Assembly: GCA_002256985.1 (NCBI GenBank)
Contig: NCGO01000001.1
Span: forward strand, 124,001-188,000
Source of the DNA: Novosphingobium sp. 28-62-57
Lineage (GTDB): Bacteria > Pseudomonadota > Alphaproteobacteria > Sphingomonadales > Sphingomonadaceae
DNA length: 64,000 bases
Reading direction: 5' to 3'
A model generated the notes under the pieces. That model was not told the origin of the DNA, made no database searches, and saw nothing but the letters and a program-made list of their open reading frames with translations. Positions 34,200 through 42,869 of the stretch are shown in pieces. Each line of letters begins with the position of its first letter. Within the stretch, counting starts at the first letter, position 1. The translations under genes were made by a program, and so were the position numbers.

Positions 34200-35015
34200 A
34201 TGACTGTTGAGCGTTCTGAACAGACCATCGAACTTGAACCTACCGGCGCGCTTTCGGTCGAGAAAGTGTGCTCGGTGCGGCATTGGAACGAGCATCTGTT
34301 CAGCTTCACGATCACCCGGCCCCCTTCGTTCCGCTTCCGCTCGGGCGAGTTTGTGATGCTGGGCCTGCAGGTGAATGGCAAGCCGCTGCTGCGCGCCTAT
34401 TCGATTGCCAGCCCTGCGTGGGCCGAAGAGCTGGATATCCTTTCGATCAAGGTCGAGGACGGGCCGCTGACATCGCGGTTGCAGCACGTGCAGGTGGGGG
34501 ACCAGATCTATCTGGGCCGTAAGCCGACCGGCACACTGGTGACCGATGCGCTTCTGCCGGGCAAGCGGCTGTTCATGCTGGCCACCGGAACCGGCCTTGC
34601 GCCCTTCCTCTCGCTGATCCGCGATCCCGATGTTTATGAGCAGTACGAACAGGTCATCGTCGTGCACTCTGTGCGCCGGGTCAGCGATCTCGCCTTCCGC
34701 GAAGAGCTGGAAAGCAAGCTGGCCGACGATCCGCTGGTGTCCGAAGAAGCCGCGTTGCAGTTTACCTATGTGCCAACCGTAACGCGCGAGGCGTTTCACA
34801 CATCGGGGCGGATCGGCGAATTGATCGAAAACGGACGCCTGTTCGAAGGTCTTTCAGGCCCGCGTGCGCTCGATCCTGAAACTGACCGCGTGATGATGTG
34901 CGGCAGCATGGACATGATCAAGGAATTTTCGGAAAAGCTTCAGGGCATGGGCTTTACCGAAGGGTCGAACGCCAAGCCTGGCGATTTCGTGATCGAGCGC
35001 GCTTTTGTCGGCTAA
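34200..35015 (+). CDS. fpr: Ferredoxin-NADP reductase
   Basis: A 271-residue flavoprotein of the bacterial Fpr type that passes electrons between NADPH and ferredoxin or flavodoxin. The FAD motif RAYSIASP, the NADP-binding LATGTGLAPFLSLI and MMCGSMDMI, and a C-terminal ERAFVG end are typical of the alphaproteobacterial form. It is about 270 residues, the usual size. Such enzymes often help keep iron-sulfur proteins repaired and support oxidative stress defence. The 3' end overlaps that of the convergent hydroxy-acid oxidase gene by four bases. Confidence 0.93.
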   Translation: MTVERSEQTIELEPTGALSVEKVCSVRHWNEHLFSFTITRPPSFRFRSGEFVMLGLQVNGKPLLRAYSIASPAWAEELDILSIKVEDGPLTSRLQHVQVGDQIYLGRKPTGTLVTDALLPGKRLFMLATGTGLAPFLSLIRDPDVYEQYEQVIVVHSVRRVSDLAFREELESKLADDPLVSEEAALQFTYVPTVTREAFHTSGRIGELIENGRLFEGLSGPRALDPETDRVMMCGSMDMIKEFSEKLQGMGFTEGSNAKPGDFVIERAFVG

Positions 35016-36121
35016 ACGTGTCTCCTACCAAACAGGCAGCCTTCGTCGATTTCGCTGAGCGTTCGGCAGCCGGTAAGCGCCATCGCGAGTTCCAGTTCGG
35101 CACGAAGCACGCGTAGCGCATGGGCCACGCCCAGCGCTCCGGCCGTGGCCAGCGCATGGAGCACGGGCCGTCCGATCAGCACGGCATTTGCGCCCAGCGC
35201 CAGCGCGCGCAGCACGTCAGCGCCGCGCCGGATTCCGCCATCCATCAGCAGCGGCACACGCTTGGCCACCGTTGCGGCGATGGCAGGCAGCAAGTCGATG
35301 GCTGCTGGCACGCCATCCAGCGTGCGCCCGCCGTGGTTGGACACGATCAGGCCATCGATCCCGCACCCCAGCGCGCGCCGGGCATCTGTGGGATCGACAA
35401 TGCCTTTGAGCAGGATGGGCAGGCGTGTGAGACGGCGCAGCCATGCGATGTCCTGCCAAGTGGGCACGCTTTCGATCAGCGGTGTGCCGAACAGCAATGC
35501 GCCATCGGGGCCGGGTGCAGGGTGGTGCATCCCTTCGAGATTAACTGCGCGAATCCCATGCGGCAGAGCAAAGCCTGCTCTGGCCTCGGCGTTGCGCATG
35601 CCGTTGACCGGGGCGTCTACCGTTAGCACCAAGGCCCCATAACCTGCCGCCTCGGCCCGCCTGACGAGCCGTTCGGTGAAGTCGCGGTCGGGCTGAATGT
35701 AGAGTTGAAACCACAATGGCCCGGCAGCAGCGGCGGCAATGTCCTCCAGCGCGATGCTGGCCTGCGTGCTCACCACCATGGCCGTGCCAGTGGCCCCTGC
35801 CGCAAGCACCGTTGCCAGTTCGCCATCGCGATGGACGAGCCGGTGAAAGGCCGTCGGCGCAATCAGGATGGGTGTGGCAAGGTCTGCTCCCAACAGGTTC
35901 AGTGTGGTTGACGCCCCATGCATTGGACGCAGCACGCGGGTGCGCAGCGGCAGGCGGGCAAAGGCTGCCGTGTTCTCGCGCAGTGTCCATTCATCGCCCA
36001 CACCACCGTTGATATAGGCCCAAGCGCCGGGTTCGATGCGGTCCTGCGCAAAGGCCTCATAATCACCGATCGCTGCAATCTTTGGCGGAATCTGCGGCAA
36101 TGGCGGGAGTAGGGCGGTCAA
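35012..36121 (-). CDS. FMN-dependent alpha-hydroxy-acid oxidase/dehydrogenase
   Basis: A 369-residue TIM-barrel flavoenzyme of the lactate/glycolate oxidase family. The catalytic His and FMN-binding residues are in VSNHGGRTLDG; PTAFHRLVHRDGE, VSTQASIALEDIA and LMDGGIRRGADVLRALALGA are further family blocks. The best start is TTG 36121, seven bases from GGAGG (36129-36133) and overlapping the apbE stop by four bases. An in-frame ATG at 36151 gives ten more residues but lies inside apbE without a ribosome site. It oxidises a 2-hydroxy acid to a 2-oxo acid; the substrate is not readable. It shares a transcript with the flavin-transfer cluster upstream. Confidence 0.88.
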   Translation of the reverse strand: MTALLPPLPQIPPKIAAIGDYEAFAQDRIEPGAWAYINGGVGDEWTLRENTAAFARLPLRTRVLRPMHGASTTLNLLGADLATPILIAPTAFHRLVHRDGELATVLAAGATGTAMVVSTQASIALEDIAAAAAGPLWFQLYIQPDRDFTERLVRRAEAAGYGALVLTVDAPVNGMRNAEARAGFALPHGIRAVNLEGMHHPAPGPDGALLFGTPLIESVPTWQDIAWLRRLTRLPILLKGIVDPTDARRALGCGIDGLIVSNHGGRTLDGVPAAIDLLPAIAATVAKRVPLLMDGGIRRGADVLRALALGANAVLIGRPVLHALATAGALGVAHALRVLRAELELAMALTGCRTLSEIDEGCLFGRRHV

Positions 36122-37107
36122 AGCATAGCCTCCAGCGCGGGGCTGAGCCATTCATCACCTGTCCGTGAGACGATGCGCACCGCCAGATCGTGCCTCCGGG
36201 CCAGCACTTGTGCATCGGCTACCTCGACGACACTGAGCGCGGTTGCCCAGGCATCGGCCTCCATGCAGCGCGGATGCAGCACGGTGACAGCCGTTGTATC
36301 GTGAACCGCGGGCCGGCCTGTGCGCGGGTCGAGCGTATGGGCACCGCGCAGGTAATCACCCGATGTGGCAATGGCGAGTTGATGGAGCGCGATCCGCAGC
36401 CCGGCCAGATTCATACCCGGCGGGTTTTCAACATCCACCCACCACGGATCACCATCAGGCCGCCTGCCACGCCCGACCAGCTCTCCACCAATTTCCACCA
36501 ATGCATGCCTGATGCCGCGTTCGGCCAGAAAATCCGCCACGGCATCTGCGGCATAGCCTTTGGCAATGCCGGAAAGATCGAGCCATGCTCCGCCCGGTTG
36601 GCGCAGTTGGGCCTGTTGCTGATCAAAGCCCAGCCTGTTCCAGCCTGACAGCCGCAACGCCTGAGCGATGGCAGTGTTCTGAGGTGGTCCGCTGGCTGGA
36701 TGAGGGCCGAGGCCCCATACGTCTGTCACCCGGCCCATCGCCGGATCAAATGCACCCTCGCTCTTGCGTGCGATTTCAAGCGCGCATCCGATAACATCGG
36801 CAAACGCGGCAGACAGTTCGACAATACTGCCAGCCGCGGCCTGATTGAACCGGCACAATTCCGACTGATCGTCCCAGTGACTCATCTGGCTGCACAGGTC
36901 ATCAAGCAGGCGTTGGATTTCCGCTTGAAGCGCCTGCTCTTCCGCACGATCTGTCCCATCAGGCAGCACAGTCTGCACCTGCCAGGTTGTGCCCATGGTC
37001 TGTCCAGAAATTGCGCAGATCGGCGCTGCAGGATCACCACCCCGCAGCGCCGCAGCGTCAATTTCCAAAGGTACCGCGATGCGCGTTACCGGCGTGAATG
37101 CATTCAA
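36118..37107 (-). CDS. apbE: FAD:protein FMN transferase ApbE
   Basis: A 329-residue flavin transferase that attaches FMN from FAD to a Thr or Ser of a target protein. Family blocks are SGQTMGTTWQVQ, SEGAFDPAMGRVTDVWG, DLSGIAKGYAADAVADFL and ALVEIGGELVGRG and ATSGDY. Typical ApbE proteins are exported lipoproteins, but here no signal peptide or lipobox can be seen, and no longer start is open. A likely target is encoded two genes upstream, the DUF2271 protein with its DGVSGAT motif. ATG 37107 overlaps the DUF4198 stop by four bases. Confidence 0.92.
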   Translation of the reverse strand: MNAFTPVTRIAVPLEIDAAALRGGDPAAPICAISGQTMGTTWQVQTVLPDGTDRAEEQALQAEIQRLLDDLCSQMSHWDDQSELCRFNQAAAGSIVELSAAFADVIGCALEIARKSEGAFDPAMGRVTDVWGLGPHPASGPPQNTAIAQALRLSGWNRLGFDQQQAQLRQPGGAWLDLSGIAKGYAADAVADFLAERGIRHALVEIGGELVGRGRRPDGDPWWVDVENPPGMNLAGLRIALHQLAIATSGDYLRGAHTLDPRTGRPAVHDTTAVTVLHPRCMEADAWATALSVVEVADAQVLARRHDLAVRIVSRTGDEWLSPALEAML

Positions 37108-38018
37108 GGGGCAAGGACTTCCAGTGTGGCGGTGTACGTCATGCGGCGCTTGGCCGCCTTTGGATGGCTGGGCTTGTCATCACTGTGCGACGCGTTCAGC
37201 CAGTAAAACCCGGCGCCCGGCCAATTCACGGTGAGCAGGCCTTGCCCGTCTGTTTTCAGCTTCTGCGTCTGGTCAGCCTCGCGATAACGGCGGCCACCGG
37301 GGATCACCTCTACCTCAAGTCCCGCGGCTGGCTTGCCATCCACAAGAAAGCGGAACTGGCCGGGTTCGTTGGCTACGAGATCGGTCGGCATAGTCACTGG
37401 CACGAATTCCAGCCCCTTGTTGGCAGGTTTGAACAGGACTTCATTAGGCTCACCCGCGCTGACGAAAAATTCGTTGCGCCCGGTGGTTTCTGTCAGTGCC
37501 AGATCGGTCGCCCCGGCGGGAATGTCATCGACCGAGGCAACCATGCGGCTGGGATCGATCTGTGGACGGCCGCCGGGTGAGGCCTGTTGGGCAGAAGGGG
37601 GTGCGGCAACGGGCCTCGCTGGTTCTGCGCCCTGTGAAGGTGCAGGGCCACGGCGGCGGCCAACCATCCAGGTTTCTCCATCCACCTTGAACATACCAGC
37701 TATAGTATTGTTTTCCATTCCGATTCGCCAAGTGCCGGACTTGTCGATCTTCACATCAAAGGTCGAGCGATAGCGCCCGCGCGCGGCGTTCTCGATCTTG
37801 CCCATCGTGCCATCCGGCGCCCAGACTTTGACGTTCTCGGCAGGCAGCGCCGCATGGTTCGCCTCGAACGGCGCGGTGGATGCGCCCATGTCCACGGTCA
37901 CGCTCTGCCCGGTATCGGACAGCACGGTTGTAGACGGCAGAAGCCACGCGTTGTGCGCACTGGCAGGTGCAGCCAGGCCGACGGCGGCTGCGGCGAACAG
38001 AAACGATTTGCGGATCAT
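37104..38018 (-). CDS. Exported DUF4198 protein
   Basis: A 304-residue exported protein. The signal peptide ends at PASAHNAW; the mature N-terminus HNAWLLPSTTVL is characteristic of DUF4198, a beta-rich domain encoded near TonB receptors and PepSY proteins and often linked to metal uptake. The middle (about residues 120-160) is a proline/alanine-rich linker. After that comes a second beta domain with EFVPVTMPTDLVANEPG and a repeated Ig-like ending. Function is unknown. It may be the periplasmic carrier or scaffold between the PepSY membrane protein, the flavinylated DUF2271 protein and the receptor. Confidence 0.82.
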   Translation of the reverse strand: MIRKSFLFAAAAVGLAAPASAHNAWLLPSTTVLSDTGQSVTVDMGASTAPFEANHAALPAENVKVWAPDGTMGKIENAARGRYRSTFDVKIDKSGTWRIGMENNTIAGMFKVDGETWMVGRRRGPAPSQGAEPARPVAAPPSAQQASPGGRPQIDPSRMVASVDDIPAGATDLALTETTGRNEFFVSAGEPNEVLFKPANKGLEFVPVTMPTDLVANEPGQFRFLVDGKPAAGLEVEVIPGGRRYREADQTQKLKTDGQGLLTVNWPGAGFYWLNASHSDDKPSHPKAAKRRMTYTATLEVLAP

Positions 38019-38054
38019 GTTTTGACCTTTCGGTTGAGAAGCAGTGGCCGTGAA

Positions 38055-38531
38055 TCAGCGCGCGGAAATGGTGATCGCACCCAGTTCGGTCTTGCCGCTG
38101 GCACGCCCGTTGGCAGCCGGGATCGTGAGGGGCACCGACACCAGTTCGCGCCCACCATCTTCGCGCGCGGCTTCAACATGGAGCGTGTAAGCGCCCGGTT
38201 TGATGTTCGCGGGGATGGGGATGCGATAAGCGCCCGGAGCGCGGGTAGCACCGCTCACGCCATCGGCCGGAAGCTTCAGGCTGCGCCCGCCCTTGCGCCA
38301 CCAGGTGCGCAAGTCTGCCAGCCATTTGGTGCCCGGCTCGTTACCCACCTTGTCGATATCATACCACAGGGCCAGCGTGCGCGCCGCGCCTCCGCCGACA
38401 GGTTCGATCCACGCTGCCACATAAGGCACATGGTATTCCGAAACAGCGATGCGCGGGATGGTGACGGTGATGGTCCCGGCAGTGGCCGGGGTGGCGATCA
38501 CGCCGGCAGCAAGTATCAGGCTTTTTTTCAT
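38055..38531 (-). CDS. Exported DUF2271 protein with flavin attachment motif
   Basis: A 158-residue exported protein. Signal peptide: MKK followed by a hydrophobic stretch ending at PATAG. The DUF2271 core shows YHVPYVAAWIEP, TLALWYDIDKVG and W-rich DLRTWWRKGGRSL. Residues 90-96 are DGVSGAT, the same form as the FMN attachment site of NqrB (DGYSGAT); Thr96 would carry FMN through a phosphoester bond made by ApbE, whose gene is two downstream. It would then be a small periplasmic flavin electron carrier. The ATG at 38531 is the first start after the PepSY gene; its ribosome site is weak. Confidence 0.82.
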   Translation of the reverse strand: MKKSLILAAGVIATPATAGTITVTIPRIAVSEYHVPYVAAWIEPVGGGAARTLALWYDIDKVGNEPGTKWLADLRTWWRKGGRSLKLPADGVSGATRAPGAYRIPIPANIKPGAYTLHVEAAREDGGRELVSVPLTIPAANGRASGKTELGAITISAR

Positions 38532-38554
38532 AAGGTTATGTCCGATCAGCGAAG

Positions 38555-39304
38555 TCACGCGTGCATGAAGAACAGGATGATGATCAGCGGAATGGCCGTT
38601 CCGAGGCCCACCAGCGGCCAAGTTGACGGTCGGTTGCGGGCATGGAGTTGCAACAGCAGCAGGCCGGTGAACGTGAACACCACGCAGGCAGCCGCCAGCA
38701 CATCGATGAACCAGAACCATGCGGTGCCGGTGTTCCGGCCTTTGTGAAGGTCATTGAAGAACGAGATCCAGCCTCGGTCGGTCTTTTCCGCTTCGATGCG
38801 GCCAGTGGCGCGATCGATACTGACCCAGGCGTCGCGTCCGGGGCCGGGGATGGCGACATAGACTTCTGTATCCGACCATTCAGCAGCAACTCCGTGGGCT
38901 GAAACGCCGACGAGGCGTTGCACTTCTTCGGCGACAGACTGCGGCAGGGGGCGCGCATCGGTCACAGCGGCGGTTGCGGGGCCTGCCGTCAGCGCCTTCA
39001 GCAGTGCCGGTGCAAGTTGTGCCTGCACAGTCTCAACCCTTGGCGCGCCGCCAATGGTCGCCGCGTGGTTAAGCGTCAGTCCGGTCGCCGAAAACACGAA
39101 CATCGCGGTGAGCGAGATGGCCGCGCTGATCCAGTGCCATGCGTGAAGTTGTTTCAGCCAGAACTGCCGTGATGCCTTTTTCGCTTTGCGGAGGCGGGTC
39201 GGTGCTGGAGCAGCGCGAGCACCCGGCTGCAGGGTGCTGGTGTCAGCGTCGCGGTCAGCAGCATCATGACCAGCCAGGGCCTTCGGTCGCTCCAACACTT
39301 CCAA
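38555..39304 (-). CDS. PepSY-associated transmembrane protein
   Basis: A 249-residue membrane protein. A charged N-terminal region of about 45 residues precedes QLHAWHWISAAISLTAMFVF, the first membrane segment with histidines that could bind haem. A periplasmic PepSY-like region (about residues 85-185) follows, and then two or three membrane segments from FIDVLAAACVVFTFTGLLL to the C-terminal HA. Such proteins are thought to move electrons across the inner membrane in iron reduction systems. The start is TTG 39304, five bases from GGAGG (39310-39314). It heads the minus-strand cluster and faces the receptor gene. Confidence 0.8.
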   Translation of the reverse strand: MEVLERPKALAGHDAADRDADTSTLQPGARAAPAPTRLRKAKKASRQFWLKQLHAWHWISAAISLTAMFVFSATGLTLNHAATIGGAPRVETVQAQLAPALLKALTAGPATAAVTDARPLPQSVAEEVQRLVGVSAHGVAAEWSDTEVYVAIPGPGRDAWVSIDRATGRIEAEKTDRGWISFFNDLHKGRNTGTAWFWFIDVLAAACVVFTFTGLLLLQLHARNRPSTWPLVGLGTAIPLIIILFFMHA

Positions 39305-39357
39305 TCATGCCTCCTGAAACGCGATTCCCATACCGGTCTGCAATCGCCTATCCCCTT

Positions 39358-39385
39358 AATGAGAACGATATGCAAGAACGATTCG
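39358..39385. promoter_or_regulatory. Candidate Fur-type iron box
   Basis: AATGAGAACGAT (39358-39369) and AAGAACGATTCG (39374-39385) form two similar half sites in the divergent region between the PepSY gene and the siderophore receptor gene. They resemble Fur boxes built from GATAAT-like units, imperfectly. Both neighbouring transcripts have iron-uptake functions, which favours the call. Confidence 0.45.
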
Positions 39386-39576
39386 AGCAAAAAATTGTCG
39401 CAGATTGCATGCAAATCGATGTGATAGGTCGGTCATCAATGCCTGATTTGCAAGGATTCTTGCTGATCTGAACATTGAAAAGCATTCAAATAAAATGACT
39501 TGGATTGACAATGCGAGTGCCTCGCAATAGCGGGCTTTAACAGTTCGAAACACTCTTTCCGCAATCGGGGGACCGC

Positions 39577-41946
39577 ATGACACCTTCCAAAACCCTTCCA
39601 TCCTTCCTCGCGCTTGGCTGTGTCGGGGCGATGGCCTTTACCGGACCAGCGCAAGCGCAAGAAGCTGAAGAGGGGCAGCGACTGGGCGGAATGACGGTGA
39701 CCGATACCGCGATTGAGGAGCCGCAGGTGAAGGTCGAGCGCGCCGCTTCGCCCAAGTACACCGCCCCGCTGCTCGACACGCCGCAGACGATCACGGTCAT
39801 TTCGGCAAAGTCGATCCAGCAGCAGAACCTGCTGACGCTGCGCGATGTGTTGCAGACCGTGCCCGGCATCACCTTTGGGGCAGGCGAGGGCGGCTTTGGC
39901 TATGGCGATCGCATCATTCTGCGCGGCCAGGACGCCAAGAATGACGTGACCATCGATGGCGTGCGCAGTGGTTCCTTCCAGAACCGCAACGAGACCTACA
40001 ATATCGAGCAGATCGAGGTCGCCAACGGTGCGAACTCGGTGTTCAACGGCGGCGGGTCGGTTGCCGGAAACATCAACCTCGTCACCAAAAGGCCTTTGGC
40101 CAATGACCAGTCACTGCTGAGCGCCGGTGTTGGCACTGACAATTATTATCGCGCCACAGCCGATATCAACAAGCGCCTGTCCGATCTGATCGCGGTGCGC
40201 CTGAACGCGGTCTATCATGAAAATGACGTGCCTGGGCGCGATGTGGAGTTCTTCAAGCGCTGGGGCGTTGCGCCCTCAATCAAGATCGGCGTGGATGGTC
40301 CGACCAGCCTGACGCTGCAGTATGAACACCTTGATGACAAATCCATGCCGCAATACGGGCTGCGCTATTACGCCCATCTCGGCGGGTTTCTGTCGGACTT
40401 TAACCGCAGCGGCTATTATGGCTTTGCCAACCTTGATCAGCAGAATGCGATCACCAATTCGGTGCAGGCCATCTTCAGCCACGAATTGGCCGAAGGCTTG
40501 GCCCTACGCAATCTGACGCGGTACGAAAAGGTCGCGCAGCATACGGTAACCAGCCAGCCCACTGGCACATTCTGCCTTGCATCGACTGGCCTGCAGCCGG
40601 GCACTTTTGCGGTGCCGTCTGTCGAAGCAGCATGCCCGGCGACAGTTCCGGTCGGCTATTATCTGCCCACCGGCGGGCGCGGCGTGCAGCGCTTTATCAA
40701 CAACAGCACGTTCTATGATCAGCTCGATCTTACCGCCAATTTCTCCACAGCAGGTATCGAGCACAATTTGGTGATCGGTGGCTCTGCCCTATGGGAGGAC
40801 TTTGACCAGACCTCGGGCAATTTGCCGCGCAACACCGATGGCACCACGCCAGCATTCGCATTAGTGAATATCGCCAACCCGGGTGTGGTCGTACAGGGGC
40901 CAGACGGCTTCACCTATGGCAGCAACGTCTACACTGGCCCGGTCAACTTCATCCTTGGCAGCCAGAACCGTGGCAAGCGCCGGGCGATTTCGGGCTATCT
41001 GTTTGATACGATGAAGTTTGGCGACAAGTTCGAAATCAATGGTGGCGTGCGCTATGAGAACGTCACCGGCTCAAACCGCACGGTATCTTATGCGACAACA
41101 GGTGCAACGCTGGGGCAAGTAAGCGGCACAACTGGGCCGTTCGAGATCGATAACAACCTGTTTTCCTATCGCGTAGGGGCCGTGTTCAAACCGACGCCCG
41201 ATACCAGCCTCTACATCGCGACCGGAACGTCGAAGAACCCTTCGCAAACAGCGGTTGATGGATCATGCGCGGCGGATAACTGCAATCTCGCTCCGGAAAC
41301 CACCACGAACTACGAGATCGGGGCGAAGGCAGACCTGTTTGGCAAAAAGTTGCTGGTCAATCTCGCCCTGTTCCGCAACGACCGTGACAGCATCCGCGTG
41401 CCTTCGGGTGATCCCACGATCATCGAACAGCGGCTTGACGGCAAGCAGCGCGTACAGGGAATTTCCTTCGGCGCTTCGGGCAACATCACCGAGAACTGGA
41501 CGATTGTTGCCAACTACATGTATCTCGACGCCAAGATCCTGCAGGGCGTGTCAGACCTTGCGCTGGCCGCCGGGACGCTTGACCCTACCGGAGGCACGCA
41601 GCTGATCAACACGCCCGAACATTCGGGCAGCCTGTTCACGACCTATCGCTTCGGCTCCGGTCTCGAATTGGGTTATGGCCTGACATATCAGGGCAAATTC
41701 CTGCTGAATTCGCCCACGGCGGCGCAGGTGACGGCTGGCACCTATGTGCCATATTACGTGCCGAGCTATACGGTCCACCGGCTGATGGTGTCCTACCCGA
41801 TAACCGAGCGCCTGCTGGCACAGGTCAACGTGCAGAACTTCACAAATGCGAAATACGTGACGACCGTGCGCAACCAGCTTGGAGGAAGCTGGGCGCAACC
41901 TGCACCGACACGGTCGGCGGTGTTGAGCCTCAACTACAGCTTCTGA
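39577..41946 (+). CDS. TonB-dependent siderophore receptor, Fiu-like
   Basis: A 789-residue outer-membrane receptor. The signal peptide ends at GPAQAQ. The plug shows DTPQTITVISAKSIQQQNL, GITFGAGEGGFGYGDRIILRG, DVTIDGVRSG and EVANGANSVFNGGGSVAGNI, which is the catecholate siderophore receptor pattern (Fiu/BfrD group). The barrel ends in VLSLNYSF with the terminal Phe. Probably it takes up a ferric catecholate or a degradation product of one. It is divergent from the PepSY/DUF2271/DUF4198/ApbE cluster and followed by tonB and a PiuC-type gene, the standard iron setting. A strong hairpin (41963-41994) follows the stop. Confidence 0.93.
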   Translation: MTPSKTLPSFLALGCVGAMAFTGPAQAQEAEEGQRLGGMTVTDTAIEEPQVKVERAASPKYTAPLLDTPQTITVISAKSIQQQNLLTLRDVLQTVPGITFGAGEGGFGYGDRIILRGQDAKNDVTIDGVRSGSFQNRNETYNIEQIEVANGANSVFNGGGSVAGNINLVTKRPLANDQSLLSAGVGTDNYYRATADINKRLSDLIAVRLNAVYHENDVPGRDVEFFKRWGVAPSIKIGVDGPTSLTLQYEHLDDKSMPQYGLRYYAHLGGFLSDFNRSGYYGFANLDQQNAITNSVQAIFSHELAEGLALRNLTRYEKVAQHTVTSQPTGTFCLASTGLQPGTFAVPSVEAACPATVPVGYYLPTGGRGVQRFINNSTFYDQLDLTANFSTAGIEHNLVIGGSALWEDFDQTSGNLPRNTDGTTPAFALVNIANPGVVVQGPDGFTYGSNVYTGPVNFILGSQNRGKRRAISGYLFDTMKFGDKFEINGGVRYENVTGSNRTVSYATTGATLGQVSGTTGPFEIDNNLFSYRVGAVFKPTPDTSLYIATGTSKNPSQTAVDGSCAADNCNLAPETTTNYEIGAKADLFGKKLLVNLALFRNDRDSIRVPSGDPTIIEQRLDGKQRVQGISFGASGNITENWTIVANYMYLDAKILQGVSDLALAAGTLDPTGGTQLINTPEHSGSLFTTYRFGSGLELGYGLTYQGKFLLNSPTAAQVTAGTYVPYYVPSYTVHRLMVSYPITERLLAQVNVQNFTNAKYVTTVRNQLGGSWAQPAPTRSAVLSLNYSF

Positions 41947-41962
41947 TTGTCCCTCCTGCCGA

Positions 41963-41994
41963 GCGGGGCGCACCAGATTTGCGGTGCGCCCCGC
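41963..41994 (+). terminator. Strong hairpin after the siderophore receptor gene
   Basis: A perfect 12-base stem GCGGGGCGCACC / GGTGCGCCCCGC with an eight-base loop, 16 bases after the receptor stop. No T-run follows in the plus direction, so it may stop or only weaken transcription, or protect the receptor message. Confidence 0.75.
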
Positions 41995-42051
41995 AAATTG
42001 ATCTCAAGCATTTTAACTAATGCGAATCTGTTGCAAAAGGCGGCTGATGAG

Positions 42052-42068
42052 TTGCAATTGATTCGCAA
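42052..42068. promoter_or_regulatory. Candidate iron box before tonB
   Basis: TTGCAATTGATTCGCAA is an inverted pair (TTGC...GCAA) that ends two bases before the tonB ribosome site. A related element, TGCGAATCTGTTGCA, lies 20-30 bases upstream. Both are Fur-box-like and the gene is an iron-uptake component, but the match is loose. Confidence 0.4.
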
Positions 42069-42080
42069 TTGGAGAGTGGC

Positions 42081-42860
42081 ATGTTCATTGAGCGAGAGCC
42101 TCAGGCAACGGCAGATGACTATGCTGCATTCGCTGCGTTTGGTGATCCTGCGCCTGCCGCAATCTTGGCCAGCTCTGTCGGAGCCGAAACCAGTGGTGGT
42201 GGCCGTTATGGCGAGGCTCGCAGGCTCAATCTGCCGGGAATCGTGCTGGCCGTGGCGGTGCACCTAGCCATCGTGCCGGTCTTGCTGAGCCTTGGCTATC
42301 ACGCAGTTGCCAAGCAAGAGGATCGTCTTGTGGCGATCAACTTGTCTCCGCCGCCGCCGCCACCTGCTGCCGCTCCGGATCAGCCGCAGCCCAAAAGGCT
42401 TGAAACCCAAATTACGCCGCCGCAGGTTACGCCGCCTGTGCCGCTGATCGTGCCGGTCACACAGCCTTTGGCGCTCCCTATTCCCGACGCATCGCCGCCA
42501 AAAGCACCCGTCGCGCTGGCTGCGCCACCTGTGCCGTCGGCAAATCCGGCTGCGGTTGCGGCACCCTCCATGGTCACGTCTGAGTCCCTTGGCACGCGCA
42601 TGGTATCGGGCCGCCCGCCGCGATATCCGGTCGAAAGCCGCCGCCGCAAGGAGCAGGGGACGGTGAAGCTGCAGCTGGTTCTAGGGCTGGATGGCGTAGT
42701 TGAGACGATTGCCATCGCCAGAAGCAGCGGCTTTGATCGGTTGGATGCGGCTGCGCTGGGCGCCGTGCGGACGTGGCGCTGGCAGCCTACGCTGCAGGGC
42801 GGCGTGCCGGTGAAAGTCAAAGGCGTGGTCGAAATTCCCTTCGTGCTCAAAGCAGGTTGA
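42081..42860 (+). CDS. tonB: Energy transducer TonB
   Basis: A 259-residue inner-membrane-anchored protein that couples the proton gradient to the receptors. A 50-residue cytosolic N-terminal part precedes one membrane segment (about 50-72, IVLAVAVHLAIVPVLLSLGY). A proline-rich periplasmic spacer (PPPPPPAAAPDQPQPKRL onward) follows and then the C-terminal TonB domain with PPRYPVESRRRKEQGTV and VRTWRWQPTLQGGVPV. ATG 42081 follows GGAG by six bases; an upstream TTG is too near that site. It is transcribed with the PiuC-type gene ten bases downstream and probably serves the adjacent receptor. Confidence 0.9.
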   Translation: MFIEREPQATADDYAAFAAFGDPAPAAILASSVGAETSGGGRYGEARRLNLPGIVLAVAVHLAIVPVLLSLGYHAVAKQEDRLVAINLSPPPPPPAAAPDQPQPKRLETQITPPQVTPPVPLIVPVTQPLALPIPDASPPKAPVALAAPPVPSANPAAVAAPSMVTSESLGTRMVSGRPPRYPVESRRRKEQGTVKLQLVLGLDGVVETIAIARSSGFDRLDAAALGAVRTWRWQPTLQGGVPVKVKGVVEIPFVLKAG

Positions 42861-42869
42861 CCCGCGCCC

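Noticed and set aside
36122-36151. ATG start ten residues upstream for the hydroxy-acid oxidase
   Set aside because: It lies within apbE without a ribosome site, while TTG 36121 has GGAGG at seven bases and a four-base overlap.
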